Origin: Corynebacterium poyangense
GTDB lineage: Bacteria; Actinomycetota; Actinomycetes; Mycobacteriales; Mycobacteriaceae
Reading direction: 5' to 3'
Length of the DNA: 64,000 nucleotides
Assembly (NCBI RefSeq): GCF_014522205.1
Contig: NZ_CP046884.1
Coordinates: forward strand, 2,294,001 to 2,358,000
In this document: one piece after another, positions 46,831-56,178 of the stretch
Layout of the letters: every line of letters starts with the position of its first letter
How positions within the stretch are numbered: the stretch's first letter is position 1
Translations under genes and position numbers: made by a program
Notes under the pieces: model-generated
What the model saw: only the letters and a program-made list of their open reading frames with translations
Told to the model about the DNA's origin: nothing
Databases searched by the model: none

Positions 46831-47676
46831 CTAATAACCACGCTCTACGGGAGATTTCCGGTTGGCGCACCATTGAGACCAGCCTCCCACAAAATGCTGT
46901 GGAATCTGCAAACCTGCTTCTTCCATCGCGGCAATAACCTGCGCCGAGTGATTACCAGACCCGGAGTAAATAATCATTTTTTGGGTGGGAGTCTCAGGTC
47001 CAATTCCTGCTTCCGCGAAACGCTGCCGAATTTCTTCCGGGCTTCGGTGGGTAAAATCTTCGCGCAACACATCCCGGTTCGGGATATTGATGGCCCCTGG
47101 AATATGGCCGGCTTTAAGATCTAAAACCTCGCGTTCCCCAGCAAAACGCTCCGGTTCACGGGTATCAATAAGAATGACATCATCGGCTGCTTCTTGAACA
47201 TCAGCCATGGTAGCTACGGGCATTTGACCAGGGTTAATCCTCACTGTGCAGGATTGGGCTAAATTACCTGGCCCGCCAAGAACCTTATGCCCCTGACGGA
47301 ACCATTCGGCTAAGCCTCCATCCAGGATCCGGACCTCGCGCAACCCTGCCCACCGCAGGATCCACCAGGCACGAGCCGCAAAAAGCCCGCGACCCTCGTC
47401 ATAAACCACAATGGGGCGGTCGATTCTGATCCCCCAGCGCTGAAAAGCGTGCATCACGATGTCTGGGTCCGGGAGCGGATTGCGTCCGTCGGCAGAACCT
47501 GGAACACCGGCAAGTGCCGTTTGAGGATCACAGAACAAGGCCGTCGGAATATGTTCTGAACTGAACTTCCGGTACCCGGCGTTTTCTTCGGGTCGCCAAT
47601 AACATCCCAAAAGGGTGCCGCCGCGGCCTTGGTAGACCGCGCCGGCAAGATCCGCAACAGACACAAAATTGCTCAT
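46831..47676 (-). CDS. Rhodanese-like sulfurtransferase lacking the catalytic cysteine
   Basis: 281-aa tandem-rhodanese protein (TST type). N-terminal domain: FVSVADLAGAVYQGRG, YVPDEGRG-like segment VVYDEGRGLFAARAWWILRW; C-terminal domain: VILIDTREPERFAGE, GHIPGAINIPNRD and the active-site loop MIIYSGSGNHSAQ. In thiosulfate or 3-mercaptopyruvate sulfurtransferases this loop begins with Cys (C-G-S-G); here codon 238 is TCC (Ser). Sulfur transfer through a persulfide should therefore not be possible at this site. It follows clpB by 20 bases. Confidence 0.86.
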   Translation of the reverse strand: MSNFVSVADLAGAVYQGRGGTLLGCYWRPEENAGYRKFSSEHIPTALFCDPQTALAGVPGSADGRNPLPDPDIVMHAFQRWGIRIDRPIVVYDEGRGLFAARAWWILRWAGLREVRILDGGLAEWFRQGHKVLGGPGNLAQSCTVRINPGQMPVATMADVQEAADDVILIDTREPERFAGEREVLDLKAGHIPGAINIPNRDVLREDFTHRSPEEIRQRFAEAGIGPETPTQKMIIYSGSGNHSAQVIAAMEEAGLQIPQHFVGGWSQWCANRKSPVERGY

Positions 47677-47696
47677 GCGCCCGATCTTAAAGGTGA

Positions 47697-50264
47697 CTAC
47701 CCTCGCTCGCCAGGCGTGACGTCTAAGCGTTCACCCCCATCGGCCAGATCAACGTTGACCACATCACCGTCTTTGATCTTCCCGGCGAGGAGCTCGCGAG
47801 CCAGAGTGTCGCCGATTGCTTGCTGAATTAATCGGCGCAGCGGACGGGCCCCATAGGCAGGATCATAACCACGGTCCCCTAACCACGAACGCGCTGCATC
47901 AGAGACATGGAGAGTGAGGCGACGTGCGGACAGACGTCGGGCCAATTGGGCCACCTGGATATCGACAATATGGGTGAGCTGTTCGTGGCTGAGCGCGTCG
48001 AAAGTTACTACGTCATCAAGACGGTTAATAAACTCCGGCTTGAAGGCGTGCTTGACGGCCTCCATGATCTGGTCCTTCGTGCCACCGGCACCCAGGTTCG
48101 AGGTCAGAATCAAGATGGTATTGCGGAAATCTACCGTCCTGCCCTGACCATCGGTGAGGCGACCATCGTCAAGGACTTGCAATAGGACATCAAAAATATC
48201 CGGATGGGCTTTTTCCACCTCGTCAAAGAGAACCACGGTGTAGGGGCGACGACGAACCGCCTCAGTAAGCTGACCGCCAGCATCATAGCCGACGTATCCG
48301 GGGGGTGCTCCCACCAATCGGGCCACAGAGTGCTTCTCTGAATATTCCGACATGTCAATTCTCACCATGGCGCGTTCATCATCAAAGAGGAACTCCGCCA
48401 AGGCCTTAGCCAGCTCAGTTTTACCCACGCCGGTGGGTCCAAGGAACAGGAAAGAACCCGTGGGCCGGTTGGGATCAGCCACCCCGGCGCGGGACCGTCG
48501 CACGGCATCCGATACTGCGCGCACGGCATCTTCCTGACCAACCACTCTTTTCGCCAGTTCAGACTCCATATTCAGCAGCTTCTCTGTTTCACCTTGCAGC
48601 ATTTTTCCTGCCGGGATCCCAGTCCACGCAGAAACAACCTCAGCAATGGTGTCTGGGGTGACCTCCTCAGAAAGCATGGCATTGTTCTGACCAGATTCCA
48701 CCTGGCTTTCCGCCGCCGCAACCTCCTTTTCTAGCTCCGGGATCTTGCCATAGCGCAGCTCCGCAACTTTGCCATAGTCACCCTCGCGCTCAGCTATCTC
48801 AGATTCCTGACGCAGTTTTTCCAACTGCTCCTTTGCTTCCCGAACCCGGTCAATAGCCTTTTTCTCATTGGACCACCGAGCCTTCAGCTCCGCGAGTTTT
48901 TCCCGTTCATCGGCTAACTCGCTCTGCAACTTAGCGAGTCGCTCCTGAGAGGCAATATCGCTTTCTTTGCTCAGCGCTACTTCTTCAATCTCGAGTCGGC
49001 GGACAACCCGCTCGAGGGCGTCAATCTCTTGCGGCGAAGAGTCAATTTCCATCCGCAAGCGGCTAGCTGCTTCATCCACCAAGTCAATAGCCTTATCCGG
49101 CAAGAATCGGCTGGTGATGTAGCGGTCGGACAGCGTAGCGGCAGCTACCAGCGCGGAGTCTTGAATCCGCACCCCGTGATGAACCTCATAGCGTTCCTTT
49201 AAGCCCCGCAAAATACCGACGGCGTCTTCTACACTGGGTTCTCCCACATAGACCTGCTGGAAACGTCGCTCTAACGCAGCGTCTTTTTCAATGTACTTTC
49301 GGTACTCATCAAGGGTAGTTGCACCCACCAGGCGTAATTCTCCCCGCGCTAGGAGAGGCTTAATCATATTGCCGGCATCCATCGCAGAGTCACCGGTGGC
49401 ACCAGCACCCACAATGGTGTGCAGCTCATCAATAAAGGTAATGATCTGCCCATTAGCGTTCTTGATTTCATCAAGAACTGCTTTAAGCCGTTCCTCAAAT
49501 TCCCCGCGGTACTTCGCCCCGGCCACCATAGAGCCTAGGTCCAAAGAAATCAGGGTTTTGCCCCGCAAGGATTCCGGAACATCCCCGGCCACGATGCGTC
49601 GCGCCAAACCTTCCACAATGGCGGTTTTCCCCACCCCAGGCTCACCAATGAGCACCGGGTTGTTTTTCGTCCGACGACTAAGCACCTGCACCACCCGCCG
49701 GATCTCAGCATCCCGGCCGATGACTGGATCAATGTCCCCATTCCTCGCTCGCTGAGTAAGGTCAGTGGAATACTTTTCCAAAGCCTGGAATTGCCCTTCC
49801 GGGTCCTGAGTTGTCACTTTTTGGTTGCCCCGCACCGAAGGGAAAGCACCAGTAATAGCCTCATAGCTAATGCCATAGCGTTTCAGCAGATCAGCAGCAT
49901 CCGAGGTGCCCCGAGCAATACCCGCGAGCAAAACCTCAGTCGATACATATTCATCACCTAACTCCCCGGCCAGCTCTTGAGCAGCTGTCAACGCATTGAG
50001 CGCATCCCGATTGAATTGCGGATTGGCCATATTGGCCCCTTCCGCCTTGGGATAGGAATTCACCAGATCTCGAGCACCCGCTAATACCACCTTGGGGTCT
50101 GTTCCGGTGGCCTTAATAACGGGAGCCGCAACCCCCTCTGGCTGATCCAAAATAGCTGCCAATAAATGGGCCGGACGAATATCCGGATTTCCCGCAGCAC
50201 TCGCCGCCTGAAGTGCGGCCTGTAGGGCTTCTTGGGTCTTAGTAGTGGGATTAAAAGAGCTCAT
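47697..50264 (-). CDS. clpB: ATP-dependent disaggregase ClpB
   Basis: 855-aa AAA+ chaperone: N-domain (1-~145), NBD1 with Walker [10 protein letters not shown], a coiled-coil middle domain (~405-525, rich in Glu/Lys/Leu: [18 protein letters not shown] type), and NBD2 with GPTGVGKTE and [20 protein letters not shown]. It rescues aggregated proteins with DnaK. Two HAIR elements upstream (50321-50371) show HspR control, as for the dnaK operon at the far end of the window. Confidence 0.97.
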   Translation of the reverse strand: MSSFNPTTKTQEALQAALQAASAAGNPDIRPAHLLAAILDQPEGVAAPVIKATGTDPKVVLAGARDLVNSYPKAEGANMANPQFNRDALNALTAAQELAGELGDEYVSTEVLLAGIARGTSDAADLLKRYGISYEAITGAFPSVRGNQKVTTQDPEGQFQALEKYSTDLTQRARNGDIDPVIGRDAEIRRVVQVLSRRTKNNPVLIGEPGVGKTAIVEGLARRIVAGDVPESLRGKTLISLDLGSMVAGAKYRGEFEERLKAVLDEIKNANGQIITFIDELHTIVGAGATGDSAMDAGNMIKPLLARGELRLVGATTLDEYRKYIEKDAALERRFQQVYVGEPSVEDAVGILRGLKERYEVHHGVRIQDSALVAAATLSDRYITSRFLPDKAIDLVDEAASRLRMEIDSSPQEIDALERVVRRLEIEEVALSKESDIASQERLAKLQSELADEREKLAELKARWSNEKKAIDRVREAKEQLEKLRQESEIAEREGDYGKVAELRYGKIPELEKEVAAAESQVESGQNNAMLSEEVTPDTIAEVVSAWTGIPAGKMLQGETEKLLNMESELAKRVVGQEDAVRAVSDAVRRSRAGVADPNRPTGSFLFLGPTGVGKTELAKALAEFLFDDERAMVRIDMSEYSEKHSVARLVGAPPGYVGYDAGGQLTEAVRRRPYTVVLFDEVEKAHPDIFDVLLQVLDDGRLTDGQGRTVDFRNTILILTSNLGAGGTKDQIMEAVKHAFKPEFINRLDDVVTFDALSHEQLTHIVDIQVAQLARRLSARRLTLHVSDAARSWLGDRGYDPAYGARPLRRLIQQAIGDTLARELLAGKIKDGDVVNVDLADGGERLDVTPGERG

Positions 50265-50320
50265 TATTCTGGTTCCTTCCTGGATTTATTTATGCAGTCA
50301 CTCCTTATAACGCACCAGAA

Positions 50321-50341
50321 GTTGAGTCTGTTCCGCTCAAG
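50321..50341. promoter_or_regulatory. HAIR element 1 upstream of clpB (HspR site)
   Basis: GTTGAGT-N7-GCTCAAG, differing from the consensus CTTGAGT-N7-ACTCAAG by one base per arm. It is centred about 67 bases before the clpB ATG. Confidence 0.85.
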
Positions 50342-50350
50342 GCAACTTTT

Positions 50351-50371
50351 TTTGAGTCTCCTCCACTCAGG
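50351..50371. promoter_or_regulatory. HAIR element 2 upstream of clpB (HspR site)
   Basis: TTTGAGT-N7-ACTCAGG, one mismatch per arm to the HAIR consensus. It lies exactly 30 bases from HAIR element 1, about three helical turns, so two HspR dimers could bind on the same face. Confidence 0.82.
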
Positions 50372-50411
50372 TTTCCTTAAACTTTATCCCACCAGGTGAA
50401 ACATCTGCTCG

Positions 50412-52376
50412 CTAATCAAATTCAGCGAACTTTTGAGCCCAGGCAGAACGCACCGGATCAGCATCCGCCAACAATAAATCAAAACGATCATTAGCGATAT
50501 TGACAATCTCCGTCAACGCCACCCGGTGCTCCTGCTCATCGGAATTACTGAGCCTCCGCACGCCTTCTTCAATCACCCTGTCAATGGTGTCATCTGTGGC
50601 AAGATAAGCCACAAAAGGCATAGCAAAACGGTCGCGATACGCAGCGCTTACCTCAACGAGGCGATCTCGTTGCACATCATCTAATTCACCCAAACCCAAT
50701 GATCCTCTGGCGTGGCCCAATGCCGGATCTGAATCCTCATCCGCAAGAATGAGTGTTGCCATGTCCGGATAATCATGGATCAGCTCCTCACGCTGCTCCG
50801 GGGTGGCAGTAAGTACCGCTACCTGAACGGCTTCTCTGAGCTCACCGACATTTTCGAAGGGACGGTGCTCCCAGGCAATAGCTAAGGGCCAGGTGTGTTC
50901 ATTGAATAAGGAGCGCAAAGTATCCGTAAATTCTGCCTGATCCATGCGGTTAATCTCCGCCAAACTCACCGCCTGCCCGTGGCGTCGCGCTACTGCGGCA
51001 TCACGATCTCGTTGACCTAGGTGGTGGAATAAAAGATTCAGCACAATGGCGGTAATTGCCCCGGTGGACATTCCGGAGGAGACAAAAATCCGCGCCCAGG
51101 ATGGTAAAACCTCAGCGATTTCTGGTTTGAAAGTCACGAGCATTGCCAGGCCCAGGGCACTGGTTACAATCACAGCATTGCGGTTATCAGTCATGTCAGC
51201 CTTAGCAATGGTTTGTAATCCCACCCAGGCGACATTGGCAAAAAGCATCAGAGAGGCAGCTCCTAAGACCGGGGCCGGAATAGAAGCAACTACTGCGCCA
51301 GCTTTGGGGAGAAGCCCCAAAATAATCATGAAACCAGCGGCCGCCGTGGCTACCCAGCGTGATTTCACCCCAGTTATGCGGACCAAACCTACGTTTTGCG
51401 CAAAGCAGGTATAGGGGAAGGAGTTCATGACTCCGCCGAGCACCGTGGATACGCCGTCAGCTCGCAGCGCCCGGGCTACATCATCACGACGGATCCGTCG
51501 TTTCACGATCTCTCCCGTGGCGAAGACGTCACCGGTGGTTTCTACCATGGTGATGGCCATAACGATGATGAGGGAGATACAGGCAGCCAGGTTGAATTCC
51601 GGGAAACCAAAGTAGAAGGGGGTAGTGATTCCCAAGGGTGCGGCGGTGGCTACTTCGTGGAGACTTGCGTCCCCGAAGAAAAGCGCCACTGTAGTACCAA
51701 CCACCAGACCAATGAGCACTGCCAGGGTCCCTAGGAAACCTTGGAAGAATCGTTGCACCAGCACAATGATGACTAGGGTCATGCCGGCGTAAGCAATATC
51801 TTTTCCGACTGGAGTGCTTTCCGCATAGTTAACAAAGTCATTGGCCGATACTGCCAGCAAAGAAGTGCCCATGACTAGCAATACTGACCCGGTAACAACG
51901 GGTGGAAAGAACTTCAGAAGCTTGGTGAAGACTGGCGTGGCGAAGAAGGTGAACAGGCCTGAGACAATGACTGCACCATAAATCGTGGGCAAGGATTCTA
52001 CGCCGCCTCGGCCGTCGGTCACTCCCAATCCCACGGCAATAATGGGGGCGACGGCAGTGGTGGTAACCCCCTGCACAATGGGTAGTCGAACCCCGATGTG
52101 CCTACCGATGCCCACCGACTGAATGATGGTAGCGATCCCGCAGGTCAACAGGTCAGCGTTGATGAGATGGATAGTTGTCGCCGTATCCAATTTCAGCGAT
52201 GAGGCAATAAGCAACGGGACAATCACCGCTCCGGCATAGAAGGCCAAAACGTGTTGCAGGCCCAGAGCGGCAAGTTTCGGTGGAGAAGGCACCCGATCCA
52301 CCGGGTGCCGCGAATCAATGGTGCTGGGGGATGTAGTCACCCCGTTAGTTTCCCTCATTGCTATTGCCTGGTGCAA
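50412..52376 (-). CDS. Purine-type nucleobase:cation symporter fused to an OHCU decarboxylase-like domain
   Basis: 654 aa. Residues ~30-470 are a NCS2 (xanthine/urate) permease: LGLQHVLAFYAGAVIVPLLI, IIQSVGIGRHIGVRLPIVQG, a ~12-helix body with VETTGDVFATGEIV and GGVMNSFPYTCFAQNVGLV. Residues ~480-654 match 2-oxo-4-hydroxy-4-carboxy-5-ureidoimidazoline decarboxylase (FTDTLRSLFNEHTWPLAIAW; YRDRFAMPFVAYLA; ALTEIVNIANDRFDLLLAD), the last step from urate to allantoin. The usual His-Pro is Tyr536-Pro (DYPDMA), and the Glu-Gln region reads HARGSLGLGEL. No uricase or HIU hydrolase is nearby. GltS lies upstream in the same operon. Confidence 0.87.
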   Translation of the reverse strand: MHQAIAMRETNGVTTSPSTIDSRHPVDRVPSPPKLAALGLQHVLAFYAGAVIVPLLIASSLKLDTATTIHLINADLLTCGIATIIQSVGIGRHIGVRLPIVQGVTTTAVAPIIAVGLGVTDGRGGVESLPTIYGAVIVSGLFTFFATPVFTKLLKFFPPVVTGSVLLVMGTSLLAVSANDFVNYAESTPVGKDIAYAGMTLVIIVLVQRFFQGFLGTLAVLIGLVVGTTVALFFGDASLHEVATAAPLGITTPFYFGFPEFNLAACISLIIVMAITMVETTGDVFATGEIVKRRIRRDDVARALRADGVSTVLGGVMNSFPYTCFAQNVGLVRITGVKSRWVATAAAGFMIILGLLPKAGAVVASIPAPVLGAASLMLFANVAWVGLQTIAKADMTDNRNAVIVTSALGLAMLVTFKPEIAEVLPSWARIFVSSGMSTGAITAIVLNLLFHHLGQRDRDAAVARRHGQAVSLAEINRMDQAEFTDTLRSLFNEHTWPLAIAWEHRPFENVGELREAVQVAVLTATPEQREELIHDYPDMATLILADEDSDPALGHARGSLGLGELDDVQRDRLVEVSAAYRDRFAMPFVAYLATDDTIDRVIEEGVRRLSNSDEQEHRVALTEIVNIANDRFDLLLADADPVRSAWAQKFAEFD

Positions 52377-52393
52377 CGAGGGGTAACCACGGT

Positions 52394-53746
52394 CTAGGCA
52401 GCCTTTTTACTTCCGTCCCTTGACGGTAGCCACTTCAACACCACGGGAGCCGCAAGCACCACCACGGCGATGAGAGTGGATGCTATCCCCAGTCCCAATT
52501 CCATGTGAGCGATCACTGCTATCGGCGCAATGACAGTCATGCCGATTTCAAAGGGGGCATAGGCTACATAGGCCACGCCATATTCATTTAGCGTGCCTGA
52601 TTTCATCTTCGGGTCAACGATTTTGAGCAACGCAATTCCGGTTGCTACCGCAGCGGTGGCCCATCCCCAACCGAATATGGCTCGTTCTAACCATTGCGGG
52701 GCAAAGAAATAGGGCGCGATAACGAAGAAGAAGAATATGCAGTAGGCTGTGCCGGCGATAAATAGCACCAGCAGCGGAATCCAGTAGTCTGCGACGGCCG
52801 AAGGAACAATAGAGGCAATACCGAATGCGATGAGGTAATCAGTGGCGGCACCAGAAACGGAGTTGATGGTGTCGGTATCCAGGTACTTGGGTTTCCCGGC
52901 GAGTTTCAGTGCCAGTTTTCCGAATAGTCCCACCACAAACGCCATAGCAAAAAGCGGAATGGATACCGAGGGGAAATGGCTGCTGATGAGCTTATTGAGC
53001 AGGTAGGCGACCATGACGGTGAAAGCCACCACCCCCACGTGTAAAGCCACCGGCTCCAAGGCAGAGGGATTGGTGGTGGCTTTACCGATGCTAGGACGCG
53101 CGCCTTCATCGTCGATGTATCCGCTACGCAGTTCCCACGGCAGTTTCTCTGGCATTGCCGCTGCGCGTTTGGTGCGAATACCCCAGTTCGCGAAAATGAT
53201 GCCGCCCACCACTGCGGCAAGAGTACCTACCGTTGCCGAGGTGAAACCGAGAGAGCTAGCAGCCTGGGCTCCTGCGGCTTCAACCGAGGAACCGACGGCC
53301 GCAGCGGTGCCGAAGCCACCCACATAGCCCACCGGGAGCATCATTCCGAACCAGTCCTCAGTGCCCCAGATCGGTTTGAAGACGAAAATACCTAATAAGA
53401 TGAAAACACCCCATTGGCCGACGAACATACCGGTGGAGTATGACCACATGGTTTTTGCGCCGGTGCGAACCGAGGGGGTGAGGTTCATGGAATACGCCAT
53501 GGAGGCAAAAACCACGGCGATGAGGATGGAAGTGTAGGTTCCGATGTGTTGGGAGAAGCCGATGAGCCCGAGGACTTCCGGGCCGAGGACGAGGCCCAAT
53601 AGTCCTGCGGTGATCGGGGAGGGAATAAGGAGGGTTTGAAAGAAAGGAATCCGCCGCCGAAGGACATTGCCCACCACCATGAGGACGGAAATCCAGCCGA
53701 CATCGATTAAGAGGGAATAGGGAGTATATTCCACGTCAACAATCAC
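52394..53746 (-). CDS. gltS: Sodium/glutamate symporter (GltS family)
   Basis: 450-aa membrane protein with ~12 segments and the GltS fold repeats: IPSPITAGLLGLVLGPEVLG in the first half, the glycine-rich hairpin VGYVGGFGTAAAVGSSVEAA, and a second-half partner around IFGWGWATAAVATGIALLKI. It is known to take up glutamate with Na+; the substrate here may differ, since the gene pairs with a purine-type permease 17 bases downstream. Upstream is a 7-3-7 palindrome. Confidence 0.85.
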   Translation of the reverse strand: MIVDVEYTPYSLLIDVGWISVLMVVGNVLRRRIPFFQTLLIPSPITAGLLGLVLGPEVLGLIGFSQHIGTYTSILIAVVFASMAYSMNLTPSVRTGAKTMWSYSTGMFVGQWGVFILLGIFVFKPIWGTEDWFGMMLPVGYVGGFGTAAAVGSSVEAAGAQAASSLGFTSATVGTLAAVVGGIIFANWGIRTKRAAAMPEKLPWELRSGYIDDEGARPSIGKATTNPSALEPVALHVGVVAFTVMVAYLLNKLISSHFPSVSIPLFAMAFVVGLFGKLALKLAGKPKYLDTDTINSVSGAATDYLIAFGIASIVPSAVADYWIPLLVLFIAGTAYCIFFFFVIAPYFFAPQWLERAIFGWGWATAAVATGIALLKIVDPKMKSGTLNEYGVAYVAYAPFEIGMTVIAPIAVIAHMELGLGIASTLIAVVVLAAPVVLKWLPSRDGSKKAA

Positions 53747-53779
53747 GCCCTTTCAGAAAAAACCTATTATGTAGCTCAC

Positions 53780-53796
53780 AAATAACAAAGTTATTT
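53780..53796. promoter_or_regulatory. 7-3-7 palindrome upstream of gltS
   Basis: AAATAAC, AAA, GTTATTT, 34-50 bases before the gltS start and 69 bases before the divergent flavohemoglobin-like gene. It could be an operator shared by both. No T-tract, so not a typical terminator. Confidence 0.4.
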
Positions 53797-53864
53797 TACT
53801 GTATTTCTCATAAGCCTCCTAATAAAAAATCTTTGGGATTTTCCCCTCTCACAGGCACAATGGT

Positions 53865-55037
53865 GTGGTGACTTCCGATGAACAACAGCCGCTCAAAGAC
53901 GTCGCTGAACAGCTCCGGGCCCGTGCCAATGAGTTCAACCACGCGGCTCATGAGTTGTTCTTCCCCCGCGCACCCCAAGCCCGGACTCTGTTCCCGCGGA
54001 CTTCTCGCCGCCATGAGGGCCTGGTCGCTACCCTCGCCGACGTACTAGATCGTTCCACCACCACTATTCCACCCCACGTCCGCGAATACTTGGCCGGTCA
54101 CGGTCGCCGGCACCGCCGACATGGTTTCCCGCCCGAGGCTTATTCAGATTTCGCTCATGCCTTAGTGGAAGCGCTTCATCGAAATGTACTCGACGCCAAC
54201 CTGGCTCCCGGACGGCTTGCCCAAGGAGCCGATATCTTAAGGCAGGCGTGTCAGGTGATGGCTGATGCTGCTGCCGAAGCGGATTACGCTGGAGTTCCTC
54301 CGGCGTGGGCCGCTACCGTCGTTGATACTGAAAAACGCAGCCGCCGGTTAAGCGTGATTCGCCTGGAAAGCGGGATGCCTTTTTCCTATCTCCCCGGACA
54401 ACATCTTCCAGTAAGCACAGATTATTTAGCGGGCACCTGGAAAATGCTCTCCCCTGCTGTACCTGCCACTGAGTCCGGCCAGGTGGAGTTCCACATTCTT
54501 TCACCTGGTAAAGGACGCCCCGGCGCGCTTTTAGCTCACGCTCGAAAAGGAGACTTGTGGACCTTGGGGGCAGCCGAAGGGCACCTGTGCCTGGGCCCAT
54601 CTCTAGCCCCCGGAAACCGCCGAGATTTATTGCTGCTTGCTGCGGGGACTGGCTTAGCCCCCTTGCGTGCCATGGTTCTGGGTTTGTTGGAAGAGGACAA
54701 TCCTCCGTCGGTGGATATAGTTCACGTCGCCCAGTACCCCGGTGAACTTTATGATGTGGTGTTCTTCGAAAATCTCGCGACCGCTCTTCCGTGGTTTCGG
54801 TTCCACCTTGCCACTCAGGAAGAAGCTGATCCCTGGTGGCTTCATTCCGCTATCACTCCCCCCGCTTCTGTCCCCTTAATGCACGCCGCTAACCTGGGCG
54901 AATACGCGCTGAGTTTAGGAGAGTGGAGCGGGCGTGAGGTGTATCTGGCCGGTCCTGCCCGGGAAATCTACCCGGCAGCTAGTTCGCTGTATCGCAGTAC
55001 CCAGAATTTTGCGGATATTACCTATGAAGCATGGTAA
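53865..55037 (+). CDS. Flavohemoglobin-like globin/FAD-NAD(P) oxidoreductase
   Basis: 390 aa. The N-terminal ~145 residues are a divergent globin, with His83 in HGRRHRRHGFPPEAY as probable proximal heme ligand. The rest is an FNR-type module: SYLPGQHLPVS for FAD binding, a phosphate-like loop and LLAAGTGLAPLRAMVLGLL for NAD(P)H. The arrangement is that of Hmp, which oxidises nitric oxide. The distal and B-helix residues are hard to place by eye, so the globin may be diverged. GTG start at 53865. It overlaps the convergent nitrilase gene by 20 bases. Confidence 0.8.
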   Translation: MVTSDEQQPLKDVAEQLRARANEFNHAAHELFFPRAPQARTLFPRTSRRHEGLVATLADVLDRSTTTIPPHVREYLAGHGRRHRRHGFPPEAYSDFAHALVEALHRNVLDANLAPGRLAQGADILRQACQVMADAAAEADYAGVPPAWAATVVDTEKRSRRLSVIRLESGMPFSYLPGQHLPVSTDYLAGTWKMLSPAVPATESGQVEFHILSPGKGRPGALLAHARKGDLWTLGAAEGHLCLGPSLAPGNRRDLLLLAAGTGLAPLRAMVLGLLEEDNPPSVDIVHVAQYPGELYDVVFFENLATALPWFRFHLATQEEADPWWLHSAITPPASVPLMHAANLGEYALSLGEWSGREVYLAGPAREIYPAASSLYRSTQNFADITYEAW

Positions 55038-55842
55038 ATTCCTGGGCTGCATCAAGCACAGGGATACTCTTTCGGATTTCGGCAACTTCATCAAAGTCAA
55101 GATCCGCGATGATGATCTCTTCTTCATAACCCGCTTCCTGAAGACGAGTACCCGTCGGGCTAACTATGCAGGAATGCCCAATTCCCGTGGGCCCGGATTC
55201 CTCACCTGCCTTGGCATTACCGCCAGGCCGGGCTTGGCCTGCGGCCACCAAGAAACTAGTAGAATCCAGCGCTCGCGCTGCCGTAAGCAGCCTCCATTGT
55301 TCCAGTTTTCCTTTCCCATCAGCCCAGCTAGTAGGCATACAAATGAGATCGGCCCCGGCACGGGCTAAAGCCCGGAATTGCTCCGGGAAACGGACATCAA
55401 AACACACTGCTAACCCAATGCGCGCTCCCTCAAAATCCACGGTTAGCAATGTCTCACCGGGTTTCACGGTATCGGATTCCCGGTATTTAAAAGCATCATA
55501 AGTATGTATTTTTTGATACCCGGTATGGATACCCGGCCCCGTCACCAACGCAGTGTTATAGACCCGATTAATATCTCCCACCTGATCTGCAGGATTAAAG
55601 ACTCCGCCAATAATTAAAATATTGAGCTTTTCTGCTAATTCCTTAAGACGGGAACAAAACTCGCCATCAAGATCTTCGGCCTGAGTATCCAGCCGCCCTG
55701 AATCAAATGCCTGGCTCAGCGCTTCCGGACAAACCACAACTTTCGCCCCCTGAGCAGCAGCTCGCTCTATATAGTCACTAGCTTTAGCGAGGTTATCTTC
55801 CTTATTGGCACTAGTTGTAATTTGAATCGCCGCGATCTTCAT
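55018..55842 (-). CDS. Carbon-nitrogen hydrolase (nitrilase superfamily)
   Basis: 274 aa from MKIAAIQITTSANKEDN. The Glu-Lys-Cys triad is visible: Glu in VVVCPEALSQ, Lys in GYQKIHTYDAF, Cys in GLAVCFDVRFPEQF. This is a Nit1/omega-amidase or deaminated-glutathione amidase-like group. An upstream in-frame ATG at 55854 (and an open frame to 55896) exists; 55842 gives the usual family start, with TATGGT seven bases upstream or GTGAAG as a weak ribosome-binding site. Substrate unknown. Confidence 0.87.
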   Translation of the reverse strand: MKIAAIQITTSANKEDNLAKASDYIERAAAQGAKVVVCPEALSQAFDSGRLDTQAEDLDGEFCSRLKELAEKLNILIIGGVFNPADQVGDINRVYNTALVTGPGIHTGYQKIHTYDAFKYRESDTVKPGETLLTVDFEGARIGLAVCFDVRFPEQFRALARAGADLICMPTSWADGKGKLEQWRLLTAARALDSTSFLVAAGQARPGGNAKAGEESGPTGIGHSCIVSPTGTRLQEAGYEEEIIIADLDFDEVAEIRKSIPVLDAAQEFTMLHR

Positions 55843-56101
55843 GTTCTTCACCATACCGGTGAAAAACTCCGAAATTCTAGTGCCGCTTTTACTCAACGAC
55901 AGCTATGAGGTCTCCCCGTAGCCAGGTTTTGTTGAGGTATTCACCAAACGTCGTGCTGTGCCCACCGTAGTAGCAGATAAATGACCCATGACCAAAAGTT
56001 ATGTCGACTCACGTGGAACGCGGGTTGGCTGAGCTACCCTGCCCTCCCCCCTTTCCCCCTTATTCTTCTTAGCTCTTCCTTCGCTGCGCTAGTTCAGCCC
56101 C

Positions 56102-56125
56102 TGTGGAAAACAAAAGTTTTCCACA
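56102..56125. promoter_or_regulatory. Perfect 10-4-10 palindrome built from two DnaA-box-like sites
   Basis: TGTGGAAAAC, AAAA, GTTTTCCACA. Each arm contains TTTTCCACA, which fits the DnaA box TTWTNCACA, in inverted orientation. It lies in the 55843-56178 gap (336 bases), 54 bases before the WXG-like gene; TTATCCACT follows at 56187-56195. No other gene is seen in that gap. It could be a DnaA-binding site or a repressor operator; there is no upstream plus-strand gene for it to terminate. Confidence 0.45.
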
Positions 56126-56178
56126 ACCTCCAAGGTTCGACGCCCCCTCGCAGGCAGTTTTTCGCTTTAATTTTGGCC

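Noticed and set aside
55981..56178. Longer start for the WXG-like gene
   Set aside because: The extra 66 residues cover the 56102-56125 palindrome, look like random translation and have no ribosome-binding site.
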